Below are positions 1 to 8,472 of a DNA stretch of 64,000 bases, piece after piece. The stretch lies in NCBI GenBank assembly GCA_963761035.1, contig CAVXFH010000002.1:2790001-2854000 (forward strand), written 5' to 3'. The notes below the pieces were generated by a model, which did no database searches, was not told the DNA's origin, and saw only the letters and a list, made by a program, of their open reading frames with translations. Position 1 is the first letter of the stretch. Each line of letters starts with the position of its first letter. The DNA is from JARRQJ01 sp963761035. GTDB taxonomy: Bacteria; Pseudomonadota; Gammaproteobacteria; DRLM01. The position numbers and the translations under genes were made by a program.

Positions 1-42
1 AAATTAGGTTTCCGCCTGTGGCGCGACGGAATAGGAGACGGA

Positions 43-336
43 ATGGCGCGCTTGTTCAGATTCATTCTTTATTTGATCATCGGTGTCCTGGCCTTGGTCT
101 TCGCCTTGTTGAACGCCCAGACGATCCAGTTCAATTATTATTTCGGTCAGTTGCAGCTCCCCTTGTCGCTGATGGTGGCCATCGCCATAGTCATGGGCGC
201 CGTGCTGGGCGTATTGGTCAGTATGGGGATGCTGATAAAGGCAAAGCGGCAGGCGTCGCTGCAACGCAAGAATGCCGATTTCGCCGAAAAGGAATTGGCC
301 AAACTGCGCGCCCTGCCGCTCAACGACAAGCAATGA
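43..336 (+). CDS. lapA: LapA (DUF1049) inner-membrane protein
   Basis: A 97-residue protein with two hydrophobic segments (about residues 4-22 and 38-62) followed by a short, charged cytoplasmic tail rich in Lys, Arg, Glu and Ala. This is the whole architecture of the LapA/DUF1049 family. The start is supported by AGGAG at 33-37, five bases before the ATG. One base separates its stop from the lapB start, so the two are co-transcribed and probably translationally coupled. In the family, LapA works beside LapB in lipopolysaccharide assembly at the inner membrane; its own biochemical role is less clear. Gene order lapA-lapB-pyrF is conserved in gammaproteobacteria, which strengthens the call. 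Confidence 0.93.
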   Translation: MARLFRFILYLIIGVLALVFALLNAQTIQFNYYFGQLQLPLSLMVAIAIVMGAVLGVLVSMGMLIKAKRQASLQRKNADFAEKELAKLRALPLNDKQ

Positions 337-337
337 T

Positions 338-1504
338 ATGTACGATTTACTGTGGCTGTTGCTTCCGCTAGCGGCTGTTTCAAGTTGGTTGCTCGCCAAG
401 CGCGACGCCAGGCTCAAGATGATCGGCGCGGCGCCCGCCCTGTCGCCCGATTATTTCAAGGGACTCAATTACCTCGTCAATGAACAACCGGACAAGGCCA
501 TCGAATGCTTCGTTCGCATGTTGGAGGTAGACAGCGATACGGTGGAAATTCACCTGGCGGTGGGCAATCTGTTCCGGCAACGCGGCGAGGTGGACCGCGC
601 CATCCGTATTCACCAAAATCTCATCACTCGAGCGACGCTGAGCAAATCACAGCGCGCCCAGTCCTTGCTGGAATTGGCGCTGGATTATATGCGCGCCGGC
701 CTGTTCGACCGCGCCGAAAGTCTGTGCAAGGAGCTGATCGGCATGGAGGCGCGTACCGGGCGGGCCCTGGCCTTATTGAGCGACATCTATCAGCAGGAAA
801 AAGAATGGGAGCAGGCGATAACCGTTACCCGTCGACTGCAAGAGAAGACCGGCCAACCGATGGAGCAGGCCATTGCCCAGTTCTATTGCGAGCTGGCCGA
901 GCAGGCGCGGGAGGCAGGCAACGTCGGCGAGGCGCGAGGCAAAATCAAGGAAGCCTTGACTGTCGATCCCGGTTGCGTACGGGCTAGTATTATCCTCGGT
1001 GAGATGGCGGCGGCGGCCGGCGATTGCCGGCAGGCGATACGCGCCTATCAGCAGGTGGAAGGACAGGACCCGGACTATCTGCCGGAAGTGATCCCGAACT
1101 TGGTAGGCAGTTACCGGCAGTGCGAGGCCGCGGATGAACTGCTCGACTATCTGCAGAAATTATTCGCCGAGCGCGGCGGTGTCACGGTACTGTTGGCCTT
1201 GGTGGAACTCATCGAGCAAGAAAGAGGAAAGACGGAGGCCGTATGCTTTCTCCGTCAACACCTGCACAGCCATCCTTCCCTACGCGGCGCGGCGCGCTTG
1301 ATGGCGATGGGATTGAATTCCGGCGATGAAGAGGCGCGCGATACTCTCATCCTGCTCAATGAGACCGTGGTGAAGACGCTCGAGGAGAAACCGGTCTATC
1401 AGTGCACCCAATGCGGTTTCGCCGGGAAATCCCTGCATTGGCGTTGTCCCGGTTGCAAACGCTGGAATACGGTGAAACCGATCCAGGGTCTGGAGGGGGA
1501 ATAG
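338..1504 (+). CDS. lapB: LapB (YciM) lipopolysaccharide assembly TPR protein
   Basis: 388 residues, matching the usual family length. An N-terminal hydrophobic anchor (residues 1-18) is followed by a series of tetratricopeptide repeats and a C-terminal rubredoxin-like metal knuckle with two CxxC pairs (Cys356/Cys359 and Cys370/Cys373). In the family, LapB is anchored facing the cytoplasm and, with the protease FtsH, controls LpxC level and so lipid A synthesis. The frame is open further upstream to 272, but the ATG at 338 gives the canonical MYDLLW start directly after lapA, so it is preferred. The presence of LapB beside a large surface-glycan locus is positional and need not be functional. 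Confidence 0.95.
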   Translation: MYDLLWLLLPLAAVSSWLLAKRDARLKMIGAAPALSPDYFKGLNYLVNEQPDKAIECFVRMLEVDSDTVEIHLAVGNLFRQRGEVDRAIRIHQNLITRATLSKSQRAQSLLELALDYMRAGLFDRAESLCKELIGMEARTGRALALLSDIYQQEKEWEQAITVTRRLQEKTGQPMEQAIAQFYCELAEQAREAGNVGEARGKIKEALTVDPGCVRASIILGEMAAAAGDCRQAIRAYQQVEGQDPDYLPEVIPNLVGSYRQCEAADELLDYLQKLFAERGGVTVLLALVELIEQERGKTEAVCFLRQHLHSHPSLRGAARLMAMGLNSGDEEARDTLILLNETVVKTLEEKPVYQCTQCGFAGKSLHWRCPGCKRWNTVKPIQGLEGE

Positions 1505-1506
1505 AC

Positions 1507-2223
1507 ATGGCACGCAGGCGGGACAAGGGACCGCGCATCATCGTGGCATTGGATTTTGCCGAGACATCCCGAGCCCTGGCCTTGGCAGCGCATCTGCGCC
1601 CGGATGCATGCCGACTCAAGATAGGTAAGGAATTATTTACCCGTGGCGGACCCGCGCTGGTAGAGAAATTGCAGGCCCAAGGCTTTCAAGTATTTCTTGA
1701 CCTGAAATTTCACGACATTCCCACTACCGTCGCCCAGGCGTGCAAGGCGGCGGCGGCGCTTGGCGTATGGATGATCAACGTCCATACCTTGGGCGGCCGC
1801 AAAATGCTGGAGGCGGCCCGCGAGGCTCTAGAGAATAGTGCGCAGCGGCCGCTGTTGATCGGCGTTACGCTGCTGACCAGCATGGAGGACAAAGACCTCC
1901 AGGAGATCGGCATCGCCGCCACTGTAGAGGATCAGACGGTGCGCCTGGCGGGGTTGGCGCATCAGACCGGCCTGGACGGGGTGGTGTGTTCCGCGCAGGA
2001 GGCGCGCTCGCTGCGCGTGCGCTACGGACCGGAATTTTGCTTGGTGACACCGGGGATACGTCCTGCGGGTGCAGACATTCAAGATCAACGGCGCGTCATG
2101 ACTCCGTTACAGGCCATGCAAGCCGGCGCGGATTACTTGGTTATCGGCCGCCCCGTCACGCAGGCCGCCGATCCCCGCCAGACCTTGGAGACCATCCGGG
2201 CCGAGATTGGCATGATGGGTTGA
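1507..2223 (+). CDS. pyrF: Orotidine 5'-phosphate decarboxylase
   Basis: A 238-residue TIM-barrel enzyme that converts OMP to UMP, the last step of de novo pyrimidine synthesis. The catalytic DxKxxD motif is visible (Asp65, Lys67, Asp70, followed by IPTTV), and the N-terminal substrate-binding segments IIVALDF and LKIGKELF match the family. The frame is open back to 1402, inside lapB, but the ATG at 1507 is two bases after the lapB stop and gives a normal-length protein. It belongs to the lapA-lapB-pyrF operon. Confidence 0.95.
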   Translation: MARRRDKGPRIIVALDFAETSRALALAAHLRPDACRLKIGKELFTRGGPALVEKLQAQGFQVFLDLKFHDIPTTVAQACKAAAALGVWMINVHTLGGRKMLEAAREALENSAQRPLLIGVTLLTSMEDKDLQEIGIAATVEDQTVRLAGLAHQTGLDGVVCSAQEARSLRVRYGPEFCLVTPGIRPAGADIQDQRRVMTPLQAMQAGADYLVIGRPVTQAADPRQTLETIRAEIGMMG

Positions 2224-2254
2224 TTTACGCCGCCAAGATGATAGGCTATTACTC

Positions 2255-2299
2255 GGTGGCAGGATGCCGCCAGGGAGGAGAAAACGCGCAGTTTTCTCC
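2255..2299 (+). other. Two tandem hairpins between pyrF and the helix-hairpin-helix gene
   Basis: The first stem pairs GGTGGCA (2255-2261) with TGCCGCC (2265-2271), with one G-U pair. The second is a perfect 9-bp stem, GGAGAAAAC (2277-2285) with GTTTTCTCC (2291-2299), around a GCGCA loop. Neither is followed by a T-run, so they do not look like simple intrinsic terminators. They lie in the leader of the next gene, whose start is 37 bases downstream. Confidence 0.45.
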
Positions 2300-2335
2300 A
2301 GGTAGACTTCCAACGGATAGGGAAGGAGACATGAA

Positions 2336-2617
2336 ATGGATGTCATCAAAAAGATTCTGCTTGTCTTGTTGCTGTGTTTCACCGGTATTGCCGCCGCCGC
2401 TGACGCGGTCGACATCAATACCGCCGACACCGACACCTTGATGAAGGGCTTAAAAGGGGTCGGTCCGGAAAAAGCAGCCGCCATCATCGACTATCGTCAA
2501 CAGCATGGCCCATTCAAAGACGCCGATGGCCTGGCACAGGTCAAAGGCATCGGCAAGAAGTTGATTGATATGAACCGCGACATGATCACCGTGAGCAAGG
2601 CGATGCCGCAGCGGTAG
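2336..2617 (+). CDS. Small secreted ComEA-type helix-hairpin-helix protein
   Basis: 93 residues. The N-terminus is a cleavable signal peptide (about residues 1-21, ending in Ala-Ala-Ala-Asp). The rest is one ComEA-like domain with the phrase VDINTAD, then LKGVGPEKAAAIIDYR and VKGIGKKLID, the two helix-hairpin-helix motifs that bind DNA backbone. Family members act in the periplasm, and ComEA takes part in DNA uptake; many gammaproteobacterial paralogues of this length are uncharacterised. A GGAG ribosome site precedes the ATG at 2336. An intrinsic terminator follows, so this gene ends the left operon. Confidence 0.85.
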   Translation: MDVIKKILLVLLLCFTGIAAAADAVDINTADTDTLMKGLKGVGPEKAAAIIDYRQQHGPFKDADGLAQVKGIGKKLIDMNRDMITVSKAMPQR

Positions 2618-2650
2618 TAACCGGGAGTTGCCTGTGAGTCGCTGATCTTG

Positions 2651-2677
2651 AGGACGCCTTTATGGCGTCCTTTTTTT
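2651..2677 (+). terminator. Rho-independent terminator after the helix-hairpin-helix gene
   Basis: An 8-bp stem, AGGACGCC (2651-2658) with GGCGTCCT (2664-2671), encloses a 5-base loop and runs into seven T residues (2671-2677). It closes the lapA-lapB-pyrF-ComEA transcription unit. Confidence 0.9.
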
Positions 2678-2860
2678 GGCTGTTTAATAGAGATAGATCC
2701 TTCGTCCGCGTTTGTCGGATAAATTATCTCTCTATTCTCAAAATCCAGGGTATCTCCACAGGGGATGGGGCGGATTTAATGAGCATAACGAAACTATCCC
2801 AAAATTCGGGGTCGGTATGAATCCAGATATCCGGTTGATTTATCGGTTTCGATACCAAGT

Positions 2861-2878
2861 TTGATATCATATTATCAA
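2861..2878. promoter_or_regulatory. AT-rich inverted repeat in the manC leader
   Basis: The stretch 2678-2908 has no gene. It becomes AT-rich near its end and contains the inverted repeat TTGATA (2861-2866), six bases, TATCAA (2873-2878), followed at once by TATAAT (2879-2884). This could be an operator overlapping the manC promoter. No convincing -35 at 17 bp spacing was found, so this is tentative. Confidence 0.35.
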
Positions 2879-2908
2879 TATAATAAACACGCCCCAAGGT
2901 ATTGAAAA

Positions 2909-4384
2909 TTGAACCATAGAAATTCGTTACAACCCGTAGTCCTTTCCGGCGGTTCGGGTACCCGTCTTTGGCCTTTGTCCCGGGAACATTACCCGAAACA
3001 ATTGTTGGCCTTTGCAGGGGAGCATTCCTTGTTGCAGGAGACGGTGCTGCGCGGCGCGCGAAATGTCGAGGGTGCGGCCGCTCCTCTTATCGTGTGCAAT
3101 GAAGAACACCGCTTTTTGGTGGCGGAGCAGGTGCGCGAGCTGGGCGAAACGCCGGCTGAAATTATCCTGGAACCGGTAGGGCGTAATACGGCGCCGGCCT
3201 TGACGCTGGCGGCGCTGGCCATAGAGAAGCGGGGCGGTGATCCAGTGCTGCTAGTGATGCCCGCCGATCATATGATACGTGATCAGCAGTTGTTCAACGG
3301 AGCCGTTGTTGCCGCCGTGTCGCTGGCGGAGGCGGGGAATTTGGTGACCTTTGGGATCGTGCCGGCTGGACCGGAGACGGGGTATGGCTATATCCGATTA
3401 GGCGAGGCCCTGCAGACCGTCGATCCGGCGGCCAAGGTGGCGGCCTATGCAGTGGCAGCCTTCGTGGAAAAGCCGGATTTGGCGACGGCGCAGTCATATG
3501 TGGATTCCGGTGACTATCTGTGGAACAGCGGGATGTTCGTCATGCGCACCTCTATTTGGCTGCGGGCCATCGGCCGGTTCCGGCCCGATATACTGGCGGC
3601 GTGCCGGCGCGCAATGGAAGGCGGGCGAGCGGATCGGGATTTTTACCGGGTCGATAAGCAGGCCTTTGCCGCCTGTCCCGGCGATTCCATCGACTATGCG
3701 GTGATGGAGAAGGTAACCGCGGACAAAGGTGATTTGCAGGCAGCGGTGGTGCCGCTGGATGCGGGATGGTCGGATGTGGGGGCGTGGCCGGCGATTTGGG
3801 AAGTGGGAGTACCGGATGCCGACGGCAACGTCACCCGCGGCGACGTGCTGACCCACGGTACCCGCGACAGCCTGCTGTTCGCCGAGCACCGTCTGGTGGC
3901 GGGAGTGGGTCTGGAAGACATGGTGGTGGTGGAGACCGCCGATGCGGTGATGGTGGCCCACAAGAGTCAGGCGCAGGAAGTTAAGAAAATCGTCGACCAA
4001 CTCAAGGCCGGTAATCGCAGCGAGCGGCTGACCCACCGCCGGGTATATCGGCCGTGGGGAACCTATGAGGGCATAGATGCCGGCGATCGCTTTCAAGTCA
4101 AGCGTATTGTGGTGAAGCAGGGCGCGGCGTTGTCCTTGCAGATGCATCATCATCGCGCCGAGCATTGGGTGGTGGTGCGCGGGACGGCACGGGTGACGCG
4201 CGGCGAGGAGGTATTCTTATTGTCCGAGAATCAATCGACCTATATCCCTATCGGCGTGACCCATCGTTTGGAAAATCCGGGGACCCTTCCGCTGGAGATC
4301 ATTGAGGTGCAGTCGGGTAGTTATCTCGGCGAAGATGATATCGTGCGCTTCGAGGACGTGTATGGGCGGAAGGAGAGTCAATAG
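2909..4384 (+). CDS. manC: Mannose-1-phosphate guanylyltransferase / mannose-6-phosphate isomerase
   Basis: A 491-residue bifunctional type II enzyme. The N-terminal nucleotidyltransferase domain starts with LSGGSGTRLWPLSR and makes GDP-mannose from mannose-1-phosphate and GTP. The C-terminal cupin domain (from about residue 370) has the metal-site motif QMHHHRAEHW (about 411-420) and isomerises fructose-6-phosphate to mannose-6-phosphate. The start is TTG at 2909, with a weak AAGGT about nine bases upstream; no in-frame ATG lies before the nucleotide-binding motif. It opens the nucleotide-sugar part of the glycan locus. A phosphomannomutase partner is not in the window. Confidence 0.93.
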   Translation: MNHRNSLQPVVLSGGSGTRLWPLSREHYPKQLLAFAGEHSLLQETVLRGARNVEGAAAPLIVCNEEHRFLVAEQVRELGETPAEIILEPVGRNTAPALTLAALAIEKRGGDPVLLVMPADHMIRDQQLFNGAVVAAVSLAEAGNLVTFGIVPAGPETGYGYIRLGEALQTVDPAAKVAAYAVAAFVEKPDLATAQSYVDSGDYLWNSGMFVMRTSIWLRAIGRFRPDILAACRRAMEGGRADRDFYRVDKQAFAACPGDSIDYAVMEKVTADKGDLQAAVVPLDAGWSDVGAWPAIWEVGVPDADGNVTRGDVLTHGTRDSLLFAEHRLVAGVGLEDMVVVETADAVMVAHKSQAQEVKKIVDQLKAGNRSERLTHRRVYRPWGTYEGIDAGDRFQVKRIVVKQGAALSLQMHHHRAEHWVVVRGTARVTRGEEVFLLSENQSTYIPIGVTHRLENPGTLPLEIIEVQSGSYLGEDDIVRFEDVYGRKESQ

Positions 4385-4553
4385 TTAACGGCGCACCACC
4401 CCGCCCCCCTTCAGGGATACCCCTCTTTAACTACAGGAGGGTAACGTGAATTGTATAACCCCATTATTCCAAGGAGGGATGGGCGCGCAGAGGACGGAAT
4501 GATTTGCCTCATGCGATTGAGCTGGCTGGACGTAATGCAAACGAGATGAGCGC

Positions 4554-5606
4554 GTGAAAATATTAATTACGGGCGGCGCCGGTTTCATCGGTTCAGCAGT
4601 GGTAAGGCAGTTCATTGGCGAAACCGACGCTACGGTGATCAACGTCGACAAGTTGACCTATGCCGGCAACCTGGAGTCGGTGGAAGCGGTGGCAAACAGT
4701 GCGCGTCATCACTTCGAAAAGGTCGATATCTGCGATGCGGCCGCGATACAGAGGCTGTTCGCGCAGTATCGGCCCAATGCGGTGATGCATCTCGCCGCGG
4801 AATCCCACGTGGACCGTTCCATCGACGGTCCGGCGCAGTTTATCCAAGCCAATATCGTCGGAACCTATACTTTGCTCGAAGCCGCTCGAACTTATTGGCA
4901 GGATTTGCGGGGCGAGGAGAGGGCAAGCTTCCGCTTTCATCATATCTCGACCGACGAAGTCTACGGGTCGTTGGGGGCGGACGGTTATTTCGCGGAAGAG
5001 ACACCCTATCAGCCCAATTCGCCTTATGCGGCGAGCAAGGCGGCGGCGGACCACTTGGCGCGAGCCTGGCACCATACGTATGGTTTACCGGTGGTGACCA
5101 CTAATTGTTCCAATAATTACGGCCCTTATCACTTTCCGGAAAAGCTGATCCCGCTGGTGATCATCAAGGCACTGCGCGGCGAACCGCTGCCGATATATGG
5201 CAAGGGCGATAATATTCGTGATTGGCTCTATGTGGAGGACCATGCCCGCGCCCTGCGGCTGGTATTGGAGAAGGGGCGAGTGGGGGAGACCTACAATATC
5301 GGCGGTCGTAATGAGCGGACCAATCTCGAAGTGGTAGAAACAATCTGTGCGCTATTGGATGAACTGGCGCCGGACGGACGTTATGCGCCTCATGCCGCGC
5401 TGATCAATTTTGTGGCTGACCGGCCGGGACATGACCAACGATACGCCATCGATGCCGGTAAGATAGAAAGGGAGCTGGGCTGGCGGCCCCGTGAAACCTT
5501 CGAGTCGGGACTGCGCAAGACGGTGAAGTGGTATTTGGATAATCGCGGATGGTGGGGACGGGTTTTGAGCGGCGTCTATCGAGGTGAACGCCTGGGGATA
5601 TCGTAG
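4554..5606 (+). CDS. rfbB: dTDP-glucose 4,6-dehydratase
   Basis: 350 residues, extended short-chain dehydrogenase fold. The NAD-binding GGAGFIG is at residues 7-13, the catalytic STDEVYG at about 132-138 and the YAASK catalytic pair Tyr158/Lys162. It converts dTDP-glucose to dTDP-4-keto-6-deoxyglucose, the second step of dTDP-L-rhamnose synthesis. The start codon is GTG at 4554. It is followed by rfbD, rfbC and rfbA on the same strand, so the four form the complete rhamnose set. The gap to rfbD holds a palindromic repeat element. Confidence 0.96.
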   Translation: MKILITGGAGFIGSAVVRQFIGETDATVINVDKLTYAGNLESVEAVANSARHHFEKVDICDAAAIQRLFAQYRPNAVMHLAAESHVDRSIDGPAQFIQANIVGTYTLLEAARTYWQDLRGEERASFRFHHISTDEVYGSLGADGYFAEETPYQPNSPYAASKAAADHLARAWHHTYGLPVVTTNCSNNYGPYHFPEKLIPLVIIKALRGEPLPIYGKGDNIRDWLYVEDHARALRLVLEKGRVGETYNIGGRNERTNLEVVETICALLDELAPDGRYAPHAALINFVADRPGHDQRYAIDAGKIERELGWRPRETFESGLRKTVKWYLDNRGWWGRVLSGVYRGERLGIS

Positions 5607-5644
5607 GCACATGGCTAATTCATATCGCGAAGCGATGCTGCAAT

Positions 5645-5680
5645 TCCCTCTCCCTCCGGGAGAGGGTTGGGGTGAGGGGA
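5645..5680. repeat. GGGAGAGGG/CCCTCTCCC palindromic element, copy 1
   Basis: A CCCTCTCCC arm, a short loop, GGGAGAGGG, then GGGGTGAGGGG: the typical form of a widespread intergenic palindrome of GC-rich proteobacteria. It lies between rfbB and rfbD. Related copies are at 8245-8285 (degenerate), 30838-30873 (inside a gene), 46026-46124 (compound) and 62399-62434. Confidence 0.8.
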
Positions 5681-5708
5681 ACGATGTTGGTAAGAGGTTG
5701 GAATTGCG

Positions 5709-6626
5709 ATGAGCGTTAGCGCGCAAACTCAAATCCATATCCTGGTGACCGGCGCGTATGGTCAATTGGGCTTGGAGCTAATGCGCCGCGCCGCGCGGTA
5801 CAGTGTCACGGCAACCGGATTGGATCGCGAGCAACTCGATATCACTGATGCTGAGGCCGTGCGGAGATACGTGTTGGAAAGCGGAGCGGCAGTCGTCGTC
5901 AATGCGGCGGCTTACACGGCGGTCGATAAGGCCGAATCTGAGCAGGCGGCGGCCTACGCGGTCAACCGCGATGGCGTTGCCCATCTCGCCGCGGCCTGTG
6001 CTGAGGCGAATATTCCCTTGATCCATGTCTCGACGGATTACGTCTTCGACGGCACCAAGACCTCGCCGTATGGCGAAGATGACCCCGTACATCCAGTCAG
6101 CGCATACGGCGCGAGCAAAGAGGCGGGAGAGCGAGCGCTGCGCGGGATTTTGCCGCATCACATTATTCTGCGGACCGCATGGGTGTACAGCCCGTTTGGC
6201 CATAATTTCGTCAAGACCATCCTGCGCTTGGCGCGGGAACGCGAAAACTTGAGGGTGGTGGCGGATCAGCGCGGTTGTCCCACCGCCGCGGGCGACATTG
6301 CGGATATCGTCCTGAGCCTCGTACAGCGCATTGCTGGCGGTGTAGATATTCCGTGGGGAACTTACCACTACTGCGGCGTGGGGAGTACCACCTGGTGCGA
6401 GTTAGCCAAAGCTATCGTGCAATCGGCGGCGCCGGCCTGGGGGCGCAGTGTGCCGGTCATACCGATCACTACCGCCGACTATCCCACGCCGGCCCGGCGA
6501 CCGGCCAATTCGGTGCTGGACTGCGGCCGCATCGGCGAGAGGCTGGGTATTCATCCGCGTCCCTGGCAAGAGTCCTTGGAAGAGGTTGTGGCGGAATTAT
6601 TAGCGGCGCACGAAGTTAGTAAATGA
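5709..6626 (+). CDS. rfbD: dTDP-4-dehydrorhamnose reductase
   Basis: 305 residues, with the NADPH-binding GAYGQLG near the N-terminus, STDYVFDG in the middle and the catalytic YGASK motif. It catalyses the last step of dTDP-L-rhamnose synthesis, reducing the 4-keto sugar. It starts with ATG at 5709, just after a palindromic element. Its place between rfbB and rfbC rather than at the cluster end is a local ordering difference only. Confidence 0.95.
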   Translation: MSVSAQTQIHILVTGAYGQLGLELMRRAARYSVTATGLDREQLDITDAEAVRRYVLESGAAVVVNAAAYTAVDKAESEQAAAYAVNRDGVAHLAAACAEANIPLIHVSTDYVFDGTKTSPYGEDDPVHPVSAYGASKEAGERALRGILPHHIILRTAWVYSPFGHNFVKTILRLARERENLRVVADQRGCPTAAGDIADIVLSLVQRIAGGVDIPWGTYHYCGVGSTTWCELAKAIVQSAAPAWGRSVPVIPITTADYPTPARRPANSVLDCGRIGERLGIHPRPWQESLEEVVAELLAAHEVSK

Positions 6627-6755
6627 CTTAAATCTCCGCTCCTTTCGCAAGGAGTGGCGGCGATAAAGCCGACGAGGGTGGATTGCGTTTTCTAGGTCAT
6701 GGCCGGATGATCCATTTACTTGAATGTCGAGATGCAATATATAAACAGCGATGCT

Positions 6756-7313
6756 ATGAATATTATTCAAACAGACTTGCCAGGAGTATTGATCGTTGAG
6801 CCGCGCGTCTTCGGCGACGCGCGGGGCTTTTTCATGGAAACCTGGCAACAACGACGCTACGCGGAAGCGGGCTTGCCCGAGCGATTCGTCCAGGACAATA
6901 TCTCGCTTTCGCGCCATGGAATTTTGCGCGGCTTGCACTATCAACATCCCCAAGGCCAGGGTAAGCTTGTTTATGTCTTGCAAGGTGAGGTGTACGATGT
7001 GGCGGTGGATATCCGCATTGGCTCGCCAAACTTCAGACGTTGGGTGGCCGCGACGCTCTCAGGGGACAACAAGCGCCAATTATATATTCCCCCAGGGTTT
7101 GCCCACGGCTTTTGCGTGACCAGTGACACAGCCCTGTTCGCCTATAAGTGCACGGAATTTTATAATTCCGCCGCGGAAGGGTGTGTGCGTTGGGATGATT
7201 TGGAGATCGGCATCGATTGGCCACTTCGCAATCCATTGCTGTCGGAGAAAGATAGCTTGGCCCCATTATTAAACGAAATTGCGCTAGAAAGGTTGCCCAT
7301 CTATGCGCTATAA
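6756..7313 (+). CDS. rfbC: dTDP-4-dehydrorhamnose 3,5-epimerase
   Basis: 185 residues from the ATG at 6756, a cupin-fold epimerase that acts on dTDP-4-keto-6-deoxyglucose. The family start (MNII..DLPGVLIVEPRVFGD) and the conserved GILRGLHYQ stretch, with its catalytic His, are visible, as is the C-terminal RWDD segment. The frame is open to a TTG at 6720 and there is a second ATG at 6732; homology in length favours 6756, although no strong ribosome site is seen for any of them. The 129-bp gap before it carries only a small 6-bp hairpin (6639-6654). Confidence 0.93.
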   Translation: MNIIQTDLPGVLIVEPRVFGDARGFFMETWQQRRYAEAGLPERFVQDNISLSRHGILRGLHYQHPQGQGKLVYVLQGEVYDVAVDIRIGSPNFRRWVAATLSGDNKRQLYIPPGFAHGFCVTSDTALFAYKCTEFYNSAAEGCVRWDDLEIGIDWPLRNPLLSEKDSLAPLLNEIALERLPIYAL

Positions 7314-7352
7314 AAATCAGGATCATTAGATGATCGTTAGAGAAAGCGCTCA

Positions 7353-8231
7353 ATGAAAGGCATTATCCTCGCCGGTGGTTCGGGCACGCGGCTTTATCCA
7401 TTGACCCGGGCGATGAGCAAGCAACTGTTGCCGGTATATGACAAGCCAATGATCTATTATCCCTTATGTACGCTGATGCTGGCGGGCATTCGGGATATCC
7501 TGATCATTTCCACGCCCCATGATCTTCCCCAATATCAGCGCCTCCTGGACAATGGCGCGCAGTGGGGACTCAATTTCAGTTACGCGGAACAACCCCGGCC
7601 GGAAGGATTAGCGCAGGCTTTTCTTATTGGCGAAAATTTTATAGGAACTGACACAGTCAGCTTGGTTCTCGGCGACAATCTTTTTTACGGTCACGGTTTA
7701 GCGAGAGTATTGCAGCAAGCCGCGCAGCGAGTGAAGGGCGCGACCATTTTTGGCTATTACGTGCGGGACCCGGAACGTTACGGTGTGGTGAGCTTTGACA
7801 AGGCGGGCAAGGTTATCGATTTTGAAGAAAAGCCTAAGAAGCCAAAATCAAACTATGCCGTAACCGGACTTTATTTCTATGACAATGACGTTATAAAAGT
7901 TGCTAAAGGCCTGAAACCTTCCCCGCGTGGAGAGCTGGAAATTACCGATATCAATAAATCCTATTTGACGCGCGGGGATATCAGCGTGGAGCTGCTCGGA
8001 CGGGGAACGGCGTGGCTTGATACCGGAACTCATGAGTCCCTATTGCAAGCCGCGCAATTCATCGAAACCGTCGAATCTCGCCAAGGCCTGAAGATCGCCT
8101 GCCCGGAAGAAATCGCCTGGCGGATGGGATATATCGATACCGAGCAATTACGACGTCTAGCTGAGTCGCTGACACAGAACAGCTACGGACAATATTTGAT
8201 CGATACAATCAGCCGAGAACCCAAAAGATAG
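7353..8231 (+). CDS. rfbA: Glucose-1-phosphate thymidylyltransferase
   Basis: 292 residues, the usual length. The N-terminal nucleotide-binding motif GGSGTRLYPLT and the following SKQLLPVYDKPMIYYPL are characteristic, as are LGDNLFYG and DTGTHESL further on. It makes dTDP-glucose from dTTP and glucose-1-phosphate, the first step of the rhamnose pathway. It is last in the rfbB-rfbD-rfbC-rfbA run; downstream the sequence changes to an AT-rich regulatory region. Confidence 0.96.
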   Translation: MKGIILAGGSGTRLYPLTRAMSKQLLPVYDKPMIYYPLCTLMLAGIRDILIISTPHDLPQYQRLLDNGAQWGLNFSYAEQPRPEGLAQAFLIGENFIGTDTVSLVLGDNLFYGHGLARVLQQAAQRVKGATIFGYYVRDPERYGVVSFDKAGKVIDFEEKPKKPKSNYAVTGLYFYDNDVIKVAKGLKPSPRGELEITDINKSYLTRGDISVELLGRGTAWLDTGTHESLLQAAQFIETVESRQGLKIACPEEIAWRMGYIDTEQLRRLAESLTQNSYGQYLIDTISREPKR

Positions 8232-8244
8232 TTCTTCAGCCTTT

Positions 8245-8285
8245 AACCCTTCTCTTTCCTCTAAATGAGAGGGCGGGTGAGCGGA
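8245..8285. repeat. Degenerate palindromic element, copy 2
   Basis: A weakened version of the CCCTCTCCC/GGGAGAGGG element: AACCCTTCTCTTTCCTC, a short loop, GAGAGGGCGGGTGAG. It lies just downstream of rfbA and marks the edge of the AT-rich island. Confidence 0.5.
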
Positions 8286-8405
8286 TAAAGCGGTAATAAA
8301 GTGGGTTCCAATTACCAACAATGAAACGGTATATCTTTCGTCTTTTGACACCCAGCCCAACTTAGCGGCGCTTTTATATTAAATTCTATTTTATGTTCTG
8401 CCGGG

Positions 8406-8457
8406 TTGACATTTCTCGCGTGGCATTGTTCAATTAGCGCTGTTCAAATGTTGAACA
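8406..8457 (+). promoter_or_regulatory. Promoter and operator palindrome of the MarR-type regulator
   Basis: TTGACA (8406-8411, a perfect -35) is followed after 17 bases by TTCAAT (8429-8434, four of six matches to the -10). Immediately downstream is a perfect inverted repeat TGTTCAA-ATG-TTGAACA (8441-8457). An extra half-site TTGTTCAA overlaps the -10 (8427-8433). The geometry fits repression by a winged-helix dimer, most simply autoregulation by the gene that starts at 8473. Confidence 0.7.
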
Positions 8458-8472
8458 TCAGGACCATGCAAC

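Noticed and set aside
4446..4502. Possible 18-codon leader peptide between manC and rfbB with an AGGAGGG site
   Set aside because: A GTG start with a good ribosome site is present, but the peptide has no run of regulatory codons and no adjacent attenuator hairpin, so it is not supported as a gene.
6639..6654. Hairpin CTCCTT-TCGC-AAGGAG after rfbD as terminator
   Set aside because: Only 6 bp and no T-run; rfbC follows on the same strand and is expected to be co-transcribed.
2618..8472. JUMPstart/ops element expected upstream of an O-antigen locus
   Set aside because: No GGCGGTAG-type ops sequence was found in the non-coding stretches here; the GGCGGTAG matches seen elsewhere in the window are inside coding regions.
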